DNA of 64,000 nt from Vesta saturnalis (lineage: Eukaryota; Arthropoda; Insecta; Coleoptera; Lampyridae): NCBI GenBank assembly GCA_036346205.1, contig JARFJB010001964.1, positions 1,460,001 through 1,524,000 of the forward strand. Direction: 5' to 3'. Each line of letters begins with the position of its first letter. Position 1 is the first letter of the stretch. Shown one piece after another: positions 46,078 through 57,819 of the stretch. The translations under genes and the position numbers were made by a program. The notes below the pieces were generated by a model that ran no database searches, was not told the origin of the DNA, and was given only the letters and a program-made list of their open reading frames with translations.

Positions 46078-46404
46078 TTACAAGTTTTTTGAAAATTTAC
46101 ACCTCGGACAATTAGAAAAAGTAACATTGGAATAACCACATCTAAAACAAAAGATTCTATCATCACCCTTATCACAGGTGTGAAAGGTATGACCCAACTG
46201 TCTACATTTAAAGCATGTTGTTGAAGACTTAGCTGTATTAATTTTTGGAGTTGTAAAAGTATAATTCATATTTTTTGGTTTAATACCTGAAAAATGGACC
46301 TTAGGTTTAATATTTTGTTTCACCGCCGAAGAAGGCTTATAATCAGATTGTCTTTGTGAATCTGAATAAGAATTAAATTTGAATTTAGAATTCTGAGCTT
46401 TCAC
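46078..46404 (-). pseudogene. Gypsy Gag, nucleocapsid part with zinc knuckles
   Basis: A Lys/Ser-rich linker is followed by CFKCRQLGHTFHTC, a proper CX2CX4HX4C knuckle, and CFRCGYSNVTFSNC, a second knuckle lacking the His, then CPRCKF. The domain binds the element's RNA. The ORF starts at the ATG MKAQNSKFKFNS and ends at 46078, before the protease. Confidence 0.82.
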
Positions 46405-47331
46405 TTGTTGTAATTTTTACACAACTCTACTAAATGAAAAATATCATTTACTCTAACAAGGGCTAATTGAGTAGCAAACCAAGGTTGTAAATTTTCATTA
46501 TAATCCTTAATTGTTCACCATCCGAAGGAGGAATATCTAATTGAGAAAATAAATTAACCATTTCAGAAATAAAAGGGTTGGAATTTCATCAAAAGCCTGT
46601 TTACGATTTTAATATCATCTAACAAAACTTCGTCATGTCCTTCCGGTAAAAGTCGCTTTTTAATTTAGTAATAAGATCATCCCAAGTATGTAAAAACGGT
46701 TTAACCGCCCTATACCAAACTAAACCTTTCCTGCAAATAAATCAACACCTGATAAAAGCATTTTCCTAGAAATATTTCGAGCAATCATTAGCTCCTCACA
46801 TCTTTGAATAAAAGTAAAACTTCTTCTCACTACCATTAAACTTTAAATTTAATTTATAGACAGGAACAGAACCTTTGAAATTTGCAAGTTATCTATTAAT
46901 TTGGAAAAATCTTCTGTTGGAATGTTAACCGAAGTATTAACAGGTCATTCTGACAGCGAAATATTAGAAGTATCTAAATTTGAAACATCATTATTTAATT
47001 CAATATTTTCATTTATAGATTCAATTAATTCTAACGATTCGTTACATAAGGTCAACAATTGATCATGTAAATATAAAAATTCATCATCAAACGTAATATA
47101 ATTCAAGCGTTTCAATATATGCAATAATCGTGTGTGTAGCCTAAGATATTCTGATTTCGATGGCTTATGTTTAAAAAGTTTAATTGAAGACTGAATATGA
47201 TTTAACTTTTCCTTCAATAATTCCAATTCTACTGTTTGATTTATATCGCACCTCGGGTATGAATCAAGTAAATTTGGATTGATCTTTTCTGCATTTAACA
47301 AACGTCTTAAAAGTTTACGCTTCTTCCACAA
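46405..47331 (-). pseudogene. Gypsy Gag, N-terminal and capsid part
   Basis: An open frame 47331-46945 of 128 residues, helical and Leu/Glu-rich (LKEKLNHIQSSIKLFKHK), lies first after the primer site. 46405-46944 continues in broken frames with no single ORF. Position between the primer site and the zinc knuckles marks it as Gag; no motif alone would prove it. Confidence 0.6.
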
Positions 47332-47693
47332 TTAACCGTTCTGCTCCACTTACATTGCGAAATTGTAGTTCAATTAATAATTCATCACTATAAAGAACAT
47401 CAACTAAATAATTTACAGTTGACATCGTAACATATTATATAACACACTCAATAAAGTTCATTATATAAACACATAAAAGACCAAGCGTAAAACAATAAAC
47501 CGTAACACTCCTTAAAATTCTGTCAACTCTACATAAAATCAATTAAAAAATAAACACACAAGTAAGAATAACTAGCATTGAAACATCAGCATATCCCTTT
47601 TTCTGGCCCCACAAAAATATAACACCAATGTAAATAAAATATCAAATAAGCAATAAATTTCAAGTAATAAATCTGAATGTAATAAATTTCAAA

Positions 47694-47711
47694 GTCCCTG
47701 CTCGGGCGCCA
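47694..47711 (-). other. Primer-binding site, tRNA-Lys type
   Basis: Minus strand tggcgcccgagcagggac, three bases inside the 5' LTR edge. The tggcgcc start pairs with a tRNA 3' CCA end, and the 18 bases are of the tRNA-Lys class used by several gypsy-like elements and lentiviruses. Confidence 0.8.
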
Positions 47712-47714
47712 ACT

Positions 47715-48261
47715 TGTAACCGTAATAAAATTAAATTATCGCCAAATGGTAATAACAATAATGTAGTTAAAGTATAAAATAAAGTGCCGTTGACTCATCA
47801 GTAGATTGAGATAGGGGGGTTCAATTAACGCACCTGAAATACTGCCTGCGTTTCAATAGCTTCATATTTTACTTATGCCTAATTAATAAAAATTATGTAT
47901 TAATTATAAAAATATAATTAACTGCATGCTCGAGCGCCATGTTATCTTTGTCCAGGAAAATAACAAAACCCTAAATAAGGAACAATAATAATTTTCATAA
48001 ATAACAAAAATTAACAATGTGCAATTAAGTTTATTTACTCAATAAATGGATGGTTAAGGAGAGGTAAGAAAAGGTTTTAAATCTAAGCTTAAAAAATATA
48101 AAATTTACATAAATTCCTCAGCATAATAGTTTCTATAGACAGCTTCCTGTGATTAACTACGGATGCGGAACGGTCAATCAAGATGAAAGCGTTTCTACAT
48201 CTTTCTTTCTTATTCTTGATGTCTTATTGAATTAAAATTGCATTTAATATGATATTATTTT
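47715..48261 (-). repeat. Gypsy 5' LTR, truncated
   Basis: tgtaacc at 47715 to gatattatttt at 48261, homologous to 38670-39209. The outer roughly 500 bp (matching 39210-39711) are absent, so the promoter end of the 5' LTR is lost. Confidence 0.85.
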
Positions 48262-48810
48262 GAAAATTCGTGGTGCTAAACTATAATTAATAAAACTTTA
48301 GGCTATGAAAAAAATCCTTATCTGGATCATTTTGACGATTGAAAACAAAAATTAAATGGAAACTACGTGAATCGTGTATTTTGTAATAATTTAATCCGAT
48401 TGTTTAAAAACCGACAATTCAGATTTTTATATATAATGGCGTTGAGCGGTTGTAGAAAATTTTGTATAGTTTAGGTCGTCTTATCTAGTTAATTCAATTA
48501 TGTTGCAACAATTGATCACGCCAAGCCACCCAAATTCGAACCGCCAATATTTTATTTAAGTGGCAAAATTTACGATTTAAATCAAATGTATTCTACAAAT
48601 GATACAATACAAATTGGATCACTCAGTAAAATGATATATACCCTGTGCACTCTCAACATCCAAGCATATACTGTTTGTGTATGTGGTCTTCATTGTTCAA
48701 ATCTTCTGAGCAACTGGTCTATCACAGTATCAAATGTTTAGCACAGTAATTGGTACAACCATGCAATATAGATTTTACAGCGACAACAAATGTAAATCAA
48801 TGAAAAATAA
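48262..48810. other. Unassigned stretch right of the gypsy element
   Basis: No recognised gene or repeat. It begins abruptly where the 5' LTR breaks off. Confidence 0.5.
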
Positions 48811-48816
48811 GTGGTG

Positions 48817-48847
<31 letters not shown>

Positions 48848-49522
48848 TGTGTGTGTGTGTGTGTGTGTAGTGGCATGCGTGGCGTGTGCGTCGGCGTCGG
48901 GTGCGTGTGCGTGCGTGCGTGCGTGTGTGTGTGGTCGTGTGTGGTGCGTGTGTGTGCGTGTGCGTGTGTGCGTGTGTGGTGCGCGTGCGGCGTACGGGCA
49001 TGGGGCGTCGTCGGGCGTCCGGGCGTCGCGGCGTGCGTGTTTGTGTGTGTGTGTGTGTGTGGTGTGTAGTGCGTGCGTGCTGCGTGCGTGCGCGTGCGCG
49101 CGTACGGGCGTGGTGCGTCGGGCGTCGGCGTGGGCGTGCGTGCGATGCGCGTGCGTGCGTGCGTGCGTGATGCGCGCGTGTGCGTGCGTTGCGCGTGGTG
49201 CGCGAAGTGCGCGTGTGCGCTGTGCGCTGTGCGCTCGCGTGCGCTGTGGTGCGGTGTGCGCATGCTGGCGTGTGCGCGTGCGCATGTTGCGGCGTGCGCT
49301 GTGCGCGTGTGTGTGGTGTGCTGTGCGCATGCGCGTGTGCGTGTGGGTGCGTGTTCGTGCGCGCATGCATGCGTGTGACTGTGTGTGTCTGCCCCTGTGC
49401 TTGCGCCCTCGCCCGTGTGTGCGTGTGCGTTTGTGTGTGTGCGTGTATGTGCGGGTGCGTGTGGGTATGCGTATGCGTGTGCGCGTGTGTGCGTGCGTAC
49501 GTGAGTGGGTGCGTTTGTGGGT
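48811..49522. repeat. Long (GT)n/(GTGC)n microsatellite
   Basis: About 700 bp of alternating purine-pyrimidine sequence, (GT)n at the left and GTGCGC-rich to the right. The several long ORFs on both strands are Thr-His, Val-Cys and Ala-Cys repeats and not genes. Confidence 0.97.
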
Positions 49523-49836
49523 GTACGTTAATATAATACGCAGGATAACTCCAAAACACAAACAGGTTTGTACTTAAAATCTTGTATTTAAGTTTGTTTC
49601 AATTTTTCCTGAAGCTGAATGGATTTAGTGATACACTCGGCGGCGGAGAGTGGGGGTCTACTAGGAGCTGCATTTGGTTTTTATGAAATGTTTATGAAAC
49701 AGCTGTAAAATTTCAAAAATATAAAATGCCAATGTTTAAAATTTAATCGTATCCATTAATTATATTCTTTGCAATTTTTGTTATGACGCGTAATTTCGCG
49801 GCAAAAAATTCTTATGGCAGAATTTAAGAGTTAACT
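49523..49836. repeat. 315-bp direct repeat, right copy
   Basis: Matches 38355-38669; after gttaact it runs on into aaattttttcc, showing the unoccupied state of the site where the gypsy LTR starts in the left copy. Confidence 0.85.
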
Positions 49837-51676
49837 TAAATTTTTTCCATTATCTGAATAATGATTAATTTTGTTAGAAAGTGTGTAGTCTAATACTTTA
49901 AAGAATGTTTAATTTTACATAACTTTTCTTTGTAAAGTTTCTTAATATAAACGGAAATAAGTGTAAAATTAAATAAATATTTAAAATGTTTAAACTGTAT
50001 TATCGATATTTTTATAGAAGCGGACAGCTTTGGAATTTTTTCTCTTTTAACCTCTATCTGACATGTAGTTTTAAACGTCTGTTTGACATAGATTATTGTA
50101 TTTGCATTTACAGTATTGTAGTATAAAAAATGTTATTAAAATTAATTTATTTCTTTTAATTTCCATGTTGTATGTTGGAAGGTCGTGTGTTGTTCCATAC
50201 GAGATATTTTTTTACTGTGTCATGCTCACCGATTGAACTGGCGTTATATAGCGTTTCTTTGAGTAATTGGGTTTTTTCTCTTAATGAATTCTGCATCATG
50301 GTATACGTCAAAAACATTTTTTTTCTTACTATATATTGAAGAATGTTATTTAATTTATTTTATTAAAATTTTTGTTAGGATTGTTCTTCAAACTTACTGA
50401 AAAATTTATAGCTTTTATTTTATGTGGAAATTTTGTTATTGAATAAAAGAGTGTTTGTTAGTTTTTGTATCTGATATACGTACTAACTAAACGTTCTTAC
50501 AGCTTTTCTTTTCTTGTTCCGTTTTATTTTAAGAAAACATGGAGCCAATTATTTAAAATGATTTTTAACATCTTTAAGGTTAGTCTAGTATAAGTAATTG
50601 AGTTTTCTTTATTTATTTTGTATAAGTTCTAACCTCAGTTTGCTCTCAATACTAAAACAAAGAATTATAAAGAATATGGCGTTATTTATATGACGAGAAA
50701 TTTAGTATTGACCTTTTAGGTTTGCAGCGTTGCTTTGATACTGTTTTTGCGTGACCCGAGCATTTGAAAATAATTGTTGGATTTATAATCGATTTAAACG
50801 AACTGTGATGTGCTCTTACGATTCTTTAGCGAATGTATAGTGTATTATAAACCTTTTTTTTAAATCAATATAATAATGGATTTCCCAATAATTTTAATGG
50901 TTTTGTTTTCTTTTATTGATGATGGTTTTGATAAATTTTTCTTTCAAGAATGTCGGACGTTTGTTCCTTTTGCTCCTGCGCCATTTAGTCTGTTGTTTTA
51001 TGTGTGTAAGCCTTTTATGTGTGATTATGAAGACTGTGTTTAAGTGAAAGAAACAAGTTAAAGATTAGAAACTGCTATGTAATCAAAATAAATATTGGGT
51101 TTTATAAAATATTTCGATTTTTTGAACTAGGATTTTCAGAAATATGCAGAAATCTCAGATACAAAAATTGCTTTTGTGTACAAAATAAATTGAAATGTTA
51201 ATAATATTTATGTCATCGGCATACGAAAACCTGAGGGAACACTCACTATTCGAGCAGATTTAAACTGTCAGAATTAAATTAGCCCTTTGTCGAATGTTAC
51301 GATATAAACTCGAATTTAAAAGTTTTTATGAGCGCTTGCAAATTAAACTACATGCGTATATTTTTAACGACATTAAAATAGATTATACTTAATCCATACT
51401 ATTTTAAGTTGGCTGTGTTTAGAGTATTTATTACATGTACAAATTATTTTTTCGTATTGCGATTCTATAAACTACCATACCTGAGCATGTCATATTTGAA
51501 TTAGTGGATGTTATACCATTCTATCTAAAGCATTATCAGTTGATCAATGATCACATCGTTTTTGTTTCTAAAAGCTTCAGTCTGCTTCCCTGTTAGAACT
51601 CATGTATAAGTAAGTTAATCTAATACGCCCACAAATGTATATTTCATCTAATTGTTCAAAGAATAAATTTTTTAAG
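49837..51676. other. AT-rich stretch without a recognised gene
   Basis: T-rich, with no ORF of substance and no clear repeat. Nothing recognised. Confidence 0.6.
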
Positions 51677-51682
51677 TACGTA
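51677..51682. repeat. Target-site duplication TACGTA, left
   Basis: tacgta just before the AGTAGTAG end of the element. The same hexamer follows its ACT end at 57294-57299. Confidence 0.8.
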
Positions 51683-53685
51683 AGTAGTAGTACCCGGGCA
51701 CCTTCCGCCGCCATCTTGGATTTTGATGTCACAAGGCCGGCCACTTGGGAGACCGTATTTTTCACCCTTATTTTTATGGTTTCTTTTCGGAGGCCTTTTT
51801 CAGCCCTTGATGGAGTTTTCTACCCTTTTTGTTGTACTATGAGTCTTTTTGACAGCAATTTTTTGTACTTGCTCGCGTGAAGGCTGTATTTAGGGTTTGG
51901 TCTTGGGCTTGGGGTTGGTCTTGGACTTAGACTTGGGGTTGGTCCAGGCGTTGGTCTTGGATTTGGGGCTGGGGCTGGGTGACGGCTTCTTTTTGGGGGG
52001 CCTTTTTCAACCCTAATTAAGGTCCTTTTGGTAATATTAAGAGCAGTACAACCCCTGGAGGTCAGGCAATTGCACATGTTCTGATTGAAAAAGATTTTTA
52101 TTTAAGCTGTGTTTATTAATATGTATTAGGACCCATTCTTTATTTTCTCAAATGAGATTGCTTGAATATTTCTTTAATTCCTATCTACAGATTGTGATCT
52201 TTTACCCATACGAAAATTTATTTATACATTGGGGTTGTATTCTAATAATTACATTTCACTGTCATTTTAAATTAATCTCCACGCAATGCAAAAATTATTT
52301 AAAGTTAATTACACGACACAGTAATCAGAATATTGTTTTTCTAAACGAACATTAAAACTGGTTGCTTATCTTTGAAATATTTTTAATCACCATCCTCTCG
52401 TTAAAATTGTTGTATATACACAGATCCTCGGTATCCAAACACTTAATATTTTAAAAAGATATGTTGTTTGCACTGGCTGTAATTAAATCTGTGCAACTAA
52501 ATGAATAAATTAAGGTTATAACTACCGTTTTCTGCTGCACGTATAGGCACACTAATACCACTTTCTATGTTTTGACTTATTGATATAAAACTGGTTATCG
52601 AGCGAAAATAATTTTTGGAATGTAAATAAAATATTATATGCTGTACATACACACAAAATTATTTTATAGAAAACGAATTCATTATAAAATCCTCATTAAA
52701 ATATAACATAGAGTTAATTACAGTTGGTGTATATAATACCAATATTGAGTAGCGTACTTTGTTTAATAATAAATGCTAAAAATCCTAAATTGTTATAAAA
52801 CGATTAAAAGAAAAAAATGACAGTATTACGTAACGCTCAATTAAAAACAAAGTAATAAATTCTCTTTTTTATTTATCAGACTAGAATAGTAGGAAAACAA
52901 AAATTGTACAATAATTTGATTATCTCGTCATTTAAGATTGAAGTTACAGCTAAAAACTTATTTACAAAATCAAACATAGGTAAATTATGTAATATAAAAT
53001 ATAGAAACATTAACGTATAAAGTCCACACACATTCGAATGGTAATCTTGCAGAATTGTTTTATTGTATAGGAAGCATCTGGAATTTTTCTGTAGGAAACG
53101 TAAATAATATCTTTGCGGTGCTTGTCTAAAGGAAGCAAAATATTCCCCATTACCATTATCGTCAATATAGATAGCGGTCCAATCCTGACCTGTTTTTTTG
53201 CAGGATCCGTGTTTACGATAATTGCACACGGTCTAGGTGCGTGTCGTGGCAGCTGATTAGAAGCACATACAAGCCGAAACACATTCTTGTGGTTGGGGAT
53301 CGATTTCAAGCATCTCAACACTTGTGCCGCATACATCTTTGGAGGTCCAGTATTAGGTGAAATAATTATCATTTTCTTCATTCGCTTCATCTTTAGCGAT
53401 TATAGCTTATTAACTAGTAAAAACATCTAATACCCTAATGCTGCTTCATAATAATGTTCAACTGTTAGTAATTGTACTTTAAATACACGCAAGGGCTAAT
53501 GTCTAATATTTCATTTTACCGTTAGTATTATTATGGGATTATTCTTTAACAAAAATTAGCTAAGTTCCCCACGCTTCCTTGAAATACTACATAGGCTTTC
53601 AATTCTTCTTTTCCCCTGAAGCTGTACCGCATACATCTTTCTTTATCCAACTCCGAATCAGTAGCATGTTTTCTAATACAAGAAG
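51683..53685 (+). repeat. Left arm of element 2
   Basis: From the end inward: gccgccatcttgga, ggccggccacttgggag, a GGTCTTGGGCTT-type degenerate array at 51895-51985, aaggtccttttggtaatatt, a noncoding stretch, the protease relic (52876-53390), then the block ending acatctttctttatccaact and agcatgttttctaatac. Confidence 0.85.
52876..53390 (-). pseudogene. Adenain-like cysteine protease of Polinton type, left copy
   Basis: The minus strand begins KKMIIISPNTGPP, continues ASNQLPRHAPRPCAIIVNTD, changes frame near 53200, and goes on with GQDWTAIYIDDNGNG, QDYHSNVCGLYTLMFLYF and LNDEIIKLLYN, ending at 52876. This is the Polinton PRO protein, related to adenovirus protease, which matures capsid proteins. 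The position of the catalytic His (before Trp) is Asp here, and the acidic site reads GEYFASF. The candidate catalytic Cys in NVCG is kept. It is inactive by frameshift and lost residues. Confidence 0.75.
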
Positions 53686-55336
53686 ACCGATAAAGGATGT
53701 GATTAAATAAATGATGTATTGTTGTTTATAATAAGAATATATTCTCAAACGCTAAGCTTTCCTTCAATTTTGTTAATAAATTTGTTTTTCCTAACGGTGT
53801 TTGAACCTGCATTTACAATGCTGCAGTTAATGCGCGAGGGCGGTTAGATGGGCAGCTACAATAAGTGTGAGATTGGCTTTCTTTTGCACTCTGTGCCTTC
53901 AATCATAATGCTATTTTTTGACTTGGGAGGTGATTTTGTATGATTCAGTTACATCAGTTTGGTATTTAATTGATTTGACTTGATTAATTGATTGTATGAG
54001 AAAGAGACGAGGGAGAGACGAACACGGTCAACCTCTATTACAGAAAACATTCATTAGCCTTTACACCACTATATTGCATCACAAATAACCCTAATTAGTC
54101 CTAGAACCATACCGCTAGGTGGCGCCGCCTCTATTACGGAAAAAAGTCCCTATTTTAAAAATATACCACTAGATGGTGCTACAAACAAAACCCTGATTAG
54201 TCCTGGAAATATAACGCTAGATGGTGCCACCTTTATTGCAGAAAATATTAATTAGGCCATACACAACTAGATGACGAGACAAATTCAAATCTCCCAACAA
54301 GCGCCACGACGGAGGCGCAGGCCTAACACAGTTCCTTATGTTATGTCTTATAAGCTAACAATAGGTCCCTTGTTAGAATACAAATTCAAATTTCTCGCAA
54401 TAAGTAACCAGAATGTAAACACTTAAATACAAATCAAAATTCAAATTCACCAAGAGGCCAGGGCTAAGACCCGAAGTAAGTAAGTTGCAAACCCCTATGT
54501 CTGTCTTATAGTTTAGAATTAGGCTTCCTTATTATTATAATGCAAGTTCAGATTTCTCATAGATGGCGTCACAAACAGATTCAAATTTTTGGTCGAGGGG
54601 CGAGGGCCTGAAAGTAAGTTTCTAAGCCCTACATCTGTCTTACAAGTTAGCATTATACCCCTTATTATAATACAGTTTCATATTTCCAGCCATAACCTGC
54701 AAAGACTTAAATACAAATACAAATTCAAATTTTCCCCCATTGGGGCCTCGACAAGGGGCAAAGCCCTGAGAGCAAGTTGCGCTGCCATACACCTGTCTTA
54801 CAAGTTAGCATTAGGCTCATTATTATTATAATACAAATTCAAATTTTCCGGCAAGGGTACCACTACATACACGAAGGCCTACGAACAAGTTGATCACGGC
54901 AAGAGGCAAAGACCGAGAACAAGTTACGATACCCTACACCTGTCTTACAATATCGGTTATGCTCGGGGAGGGTTGGAGCGGGATCGCCGAAGCAGCCTTC
55001 GCGAAAGGCTCGCGTCACGAAATTTTACCTATATGAGAAATGATATTGCAAAGATCTGCCGGTCATAACTCAAAATGTTTCCATAACTACACTCCAATAT
55101 CTTCCCTAGGGACCTGTTTATAAATCTAAAAGCCCTTTTGGCAGTTCATCCGAAATGTAAAAATTCAAAGATTAAAAGAGGGTGGTATATTTAATTTGAT
55201 TATAACCCTTTTTTTAGACAAAGGTAATTCAGCTAAGATAGACCTTGTATGCTGTATAGAGGTAAAATCTAGCTTAAAAAGAAGAAAGCACATGCCATTT
55301 TTGGCGTATACACCACTATATTGAAGATGCTGTCTT
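53686..55336. other. Spacer of element 2 with degenerate tandem repeats
   Basis: 54055-54250 has about three units around ataacgctagatggtgccac. 54290-54960 has several units of the type ctacacctgtcttacaagtt, then ttattataatacaaattcaa, the same family as in the element-1 inverted repeats and at 3755-4010. The minus-strand ORF 55165-55410 (starting MLLKLYRIHLSL) is unrecognised and runs partly into the right arm. 53700-54050 shows nothing. Confidence 0.6.
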
Positions 55337-57293
55337 GTGTGTATTAGAAAACATGCTACCGATCCGGAGTTGGATAAAGAAAGATGTATGCGATACAGCT
55401 TCAGGAGCAAAGAATAATTGAAAGTCTATGTAGTATTTCAAGGTAGCTTGGAACTTAGCTAACTTTTTTAAGAATAATCCCATAATAATACTAATGGTAA
55501 AATGAAATATTAGACATTAGCTTGCGTGTATTTAAAGTACAATTACTAACGGTTGAATATTATTATGAAGCAGCATTAGGTATTAGGTGTTTTTACTAGT
55601 TAATAAGCTATAATCGCTCAAGATCAAGCGGATGAAGAAAATGATTATTATTTCACCTAATACTGGACCTCCAAGTGTTGAGAAGCTTGAAATCGAACCC
55701 AACCACAAGAATGTGTTTCGGCTTGTATGTGCTTCTAATCAGCTGCCACGACACGCACCTAGACCGTGTGCACTTATCGTAAACACGGATCCTGCAAACA
55801 AACCAGGTCAGGTAGGACCGCTATCTGCATTGACGAGAATGGTAATGGTGAATATTTTGATTCCTTTGGACAAGCACCGCAAGGATATCATTTACGTTTC
55901 CTAGAGAAAATTCCAGCTGCTTCCTACACAATAAAACAATACTGCAAGATTACCATTCGAATGTGTGTGACTTTATACGTTAATGTTTCTATATTTTAGA
56001 TTACATAATTTACCTATGTTTGATTTTGTAAATAAGTTTTTCACTGTATCTTCAATCTTAAATGACGAGATAATCAAATTATTGTACAATTTTTGTTTTC
56101 CTACTATTCTAGTCTGATAAATAAAAAGATTTTATTACTTTGTTTTTAATTAAGCGTTACGTAATACTGTCATTTCTTTCTTTAATCGTTTTATAAAAAT
56201 TTAGGATTTTTAGGATTTTTATTAAATAAAGTATGCTACCAATATTGCTATTATATAATTACACCTACTGTAATTAACTCTATGTTATATTTTAATGAGG
56301 ATATTATAATGAATTCGTTAATTTTGTGTGTATGTACAGCATATAATATTTTATTTACATTACAAAATTACTTTTGCTCGATAACCAGTTTTATATCAAT
56401 TAAGCATAAGTCAAAACATAGAAAGTGGTATTATTGTGCCTATACGTGCAGCATAAAACGGTAGTTATAACCTTAATCTATTCATTTAGTTGCACAGATT
56501 TAATTACAGCTAGTGCAAACAACATATCTTTTAAAAAATTAAGTGTTTGGATACCGTGGATACCGAGGATCTGTGTATATACAACAATTTTAATGTGAGG
56601 ATGGCGATTAAAAATATTTCAAAGGTAAGCAACCAGTTTTAATATTCGTTTAGAAAACAATATTCTGATTACTGTGTCGTGTAATTAACTTTTAAATAAT
56701 TTTTGCATTGCGTGGAGATTAATTTAAAATGACAGTGAAATTTAGTTATTAGAATACAACCCAAATGCATAAATAAATTTTCGTATAGGTAAAAGATCAC
56801 AATCTGTAGATAGGAATTAAAAGAAATAAATTATGCAATCTCATTTGATAAAATAAATATGGGTCCTAATACATATTAATAAACACAGCTTAAATAAAAT
56901 CTTTTCAATCAGAACACGTGCAATTGCCTGACCTCCAGTGGTTGTACTGCTTTTAATATTACCAAAATGACCTTAATTAGGGTTGAAAAAGGCCCCCGAA
57001 AAGAAGCCGTCACCCAGCCCCAACCCCAAATCCAACACCAACGCCTGGACCAACCCCAAGTCCAAGTCCAAGACCAACCCAAAGACCAAACCCTAAATAC
57101 ATCCTTCACGTGAGCAAGTACAAAAATTGCTGTCAAAAAGGCTCTTAGTACAACAAAAGCGTTGAAAATTCCATCAAGGACTGAAAAGGCCTCCGAAAAG
57201 AAACCATAAAATAAGGGTGAAAATACGGTTTCCCACGTGGCCGGCCTTGTGACGTCAGAATCCAAGATGGCGACGAAAGGTGCCGGTTCTACT
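55337..57293 (-). repeat. Right arm of element 2
   Basis: Inverse of 51683-53685: agaaaacatgctaccgatcc at the inside, the protease relic, the noncoding stretch, the array of ccaaccccaa and aagtccaa words, and the end ggccggccttgtgacgtcag to ccggttctact. The arm is slightly shorter because of small deletions. The minus-strand ORF 56909-57265 is a translation of the terminal array and not a gene. Confidence 0.85.
55632..56118 (+). pseudogene. Adenain-like cysteine protease of Polinton type, right copy
   Basis: Plus strand: KKMIIISPNTGPP (a short stretch downstream differs from the left copy), PNHKNVFRLVCASNQLPRHA and CALIVNTDPANKPGQ, then a frame change in the region where the catalytic His-Trp is expected. 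It continues ICIDENGNGEYFDSFGQAPQ, which keeps the acidic site, then YTIKQYCKITIRMC in a wrong frame. A further one-base loss falls just after the candidate Cys codon (NVC). The C-terminal LNDEIIKLLYNF remnant ends near 56118. Dead, but it keeps a residue the left copy lost, and the reverse. Confidence 0.75.
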
Positions 57294-57299
57294 TACGTA
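57294..57299. repeat. Target-site duplication TACGTA, right
   Basis: tacgta directly after the ACT end; equal to 51677-51682. Confidence 0.8.
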
Positions 57300-57819
57300 A
57301 TAACATTTTTTAATAAATGAACATAATGTAATTATAACAACAACCAAAATAATCGAGATTTCCCAAAACCCCTATCAACCTGAGAATTTTAAATATAGGA
57401 ATTTGTCTAAATTTCGGGGTGTAATGCGTTATGTGAAGGAGTAAATAAGCATACCTTAACTTTCGTAAAGACGAATTCTACTAATATAGTACACAATTAA
57501 TCTTACATTGTACAGAGTTTTCGTTAATGCTTGACCCCCACGTGATCAATTTTAAATTTAGCGCTTTAAACATGTTTGCTTTAGGTTGGTAGTTGTTAGC
57601 AGGTCGAAAAAAATTACTAAATCGTAATGTTTAGTTGAATAACATCATATGCGTTACATCTGTTTGCTGTCTTTTCGAATTTCCTTTAGATTTAATCAAC
57701 ATTTGAAAAATTCTTTTCAAAGCTCTTAACACTACGAAGCTATTGTGATGTAAGTTAGCATTTTTAAATTAAATTGACATTTATCTTAATTAGAATTTGT
57801 ATAGTGATACTGTACAACA

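Larger units (their letters stand above)
38670..48261 (-). mobile_element. Ty3/gypsy LTR retrotransposon with a nested insertion
   Basis: Minus-strand element: 5' LTR remnant on the right (47715-48261), primer site, gag, protease, RT/RNase H, integrase, polypurine tract, and the full 3' LTR on the left (38670-39711). A 2-kb composite insertion (41405-43365) separates the integrase core from its C-terminus. No envelope ORF is seen. All ORFs are broken by frame changes or stops, and RT motif A is deleted, so it is non-autonomous. The outer part of the 5' LTR is missing, so no target duplication can be read. Confidence 0.92.
51683..57293. mobile_element. Palindromic Polinton-type element 2
   Basis: Starts agtagtag and ends ttctact, with a perfect 6-bp duplication TACGTA on both sides, all diagnostic of Polinton/Maverick insertion. 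Left arm about 51683-53685 and right arm about 55337-57293 are inverse copies along their whole length (about 2 kb), differing by substitutions and small indels. Each arm holds a decayed adenain-like protease gene reading outward, away from the centre. The spacer of about 1.65 kb (53686-55336) is repeat-rich. No polymerase B, integrase, ATPase or capsid gene is seen. It is therefore a non-autonomous foldback-like derivative. Confidence 0.85.

Noticed and set aside
48734..49577. Long ORFs up to 273 codons on both strands
   Set aside because: Pure simple-repeat translation with no protein-like composition, open in several frames at once.
56909..57265. 118-codon Trp/Gly-rich ORF on minus
   Set aside because: Translation of the GGTCTTGG-type array in the Polinton-type terminal repeat.
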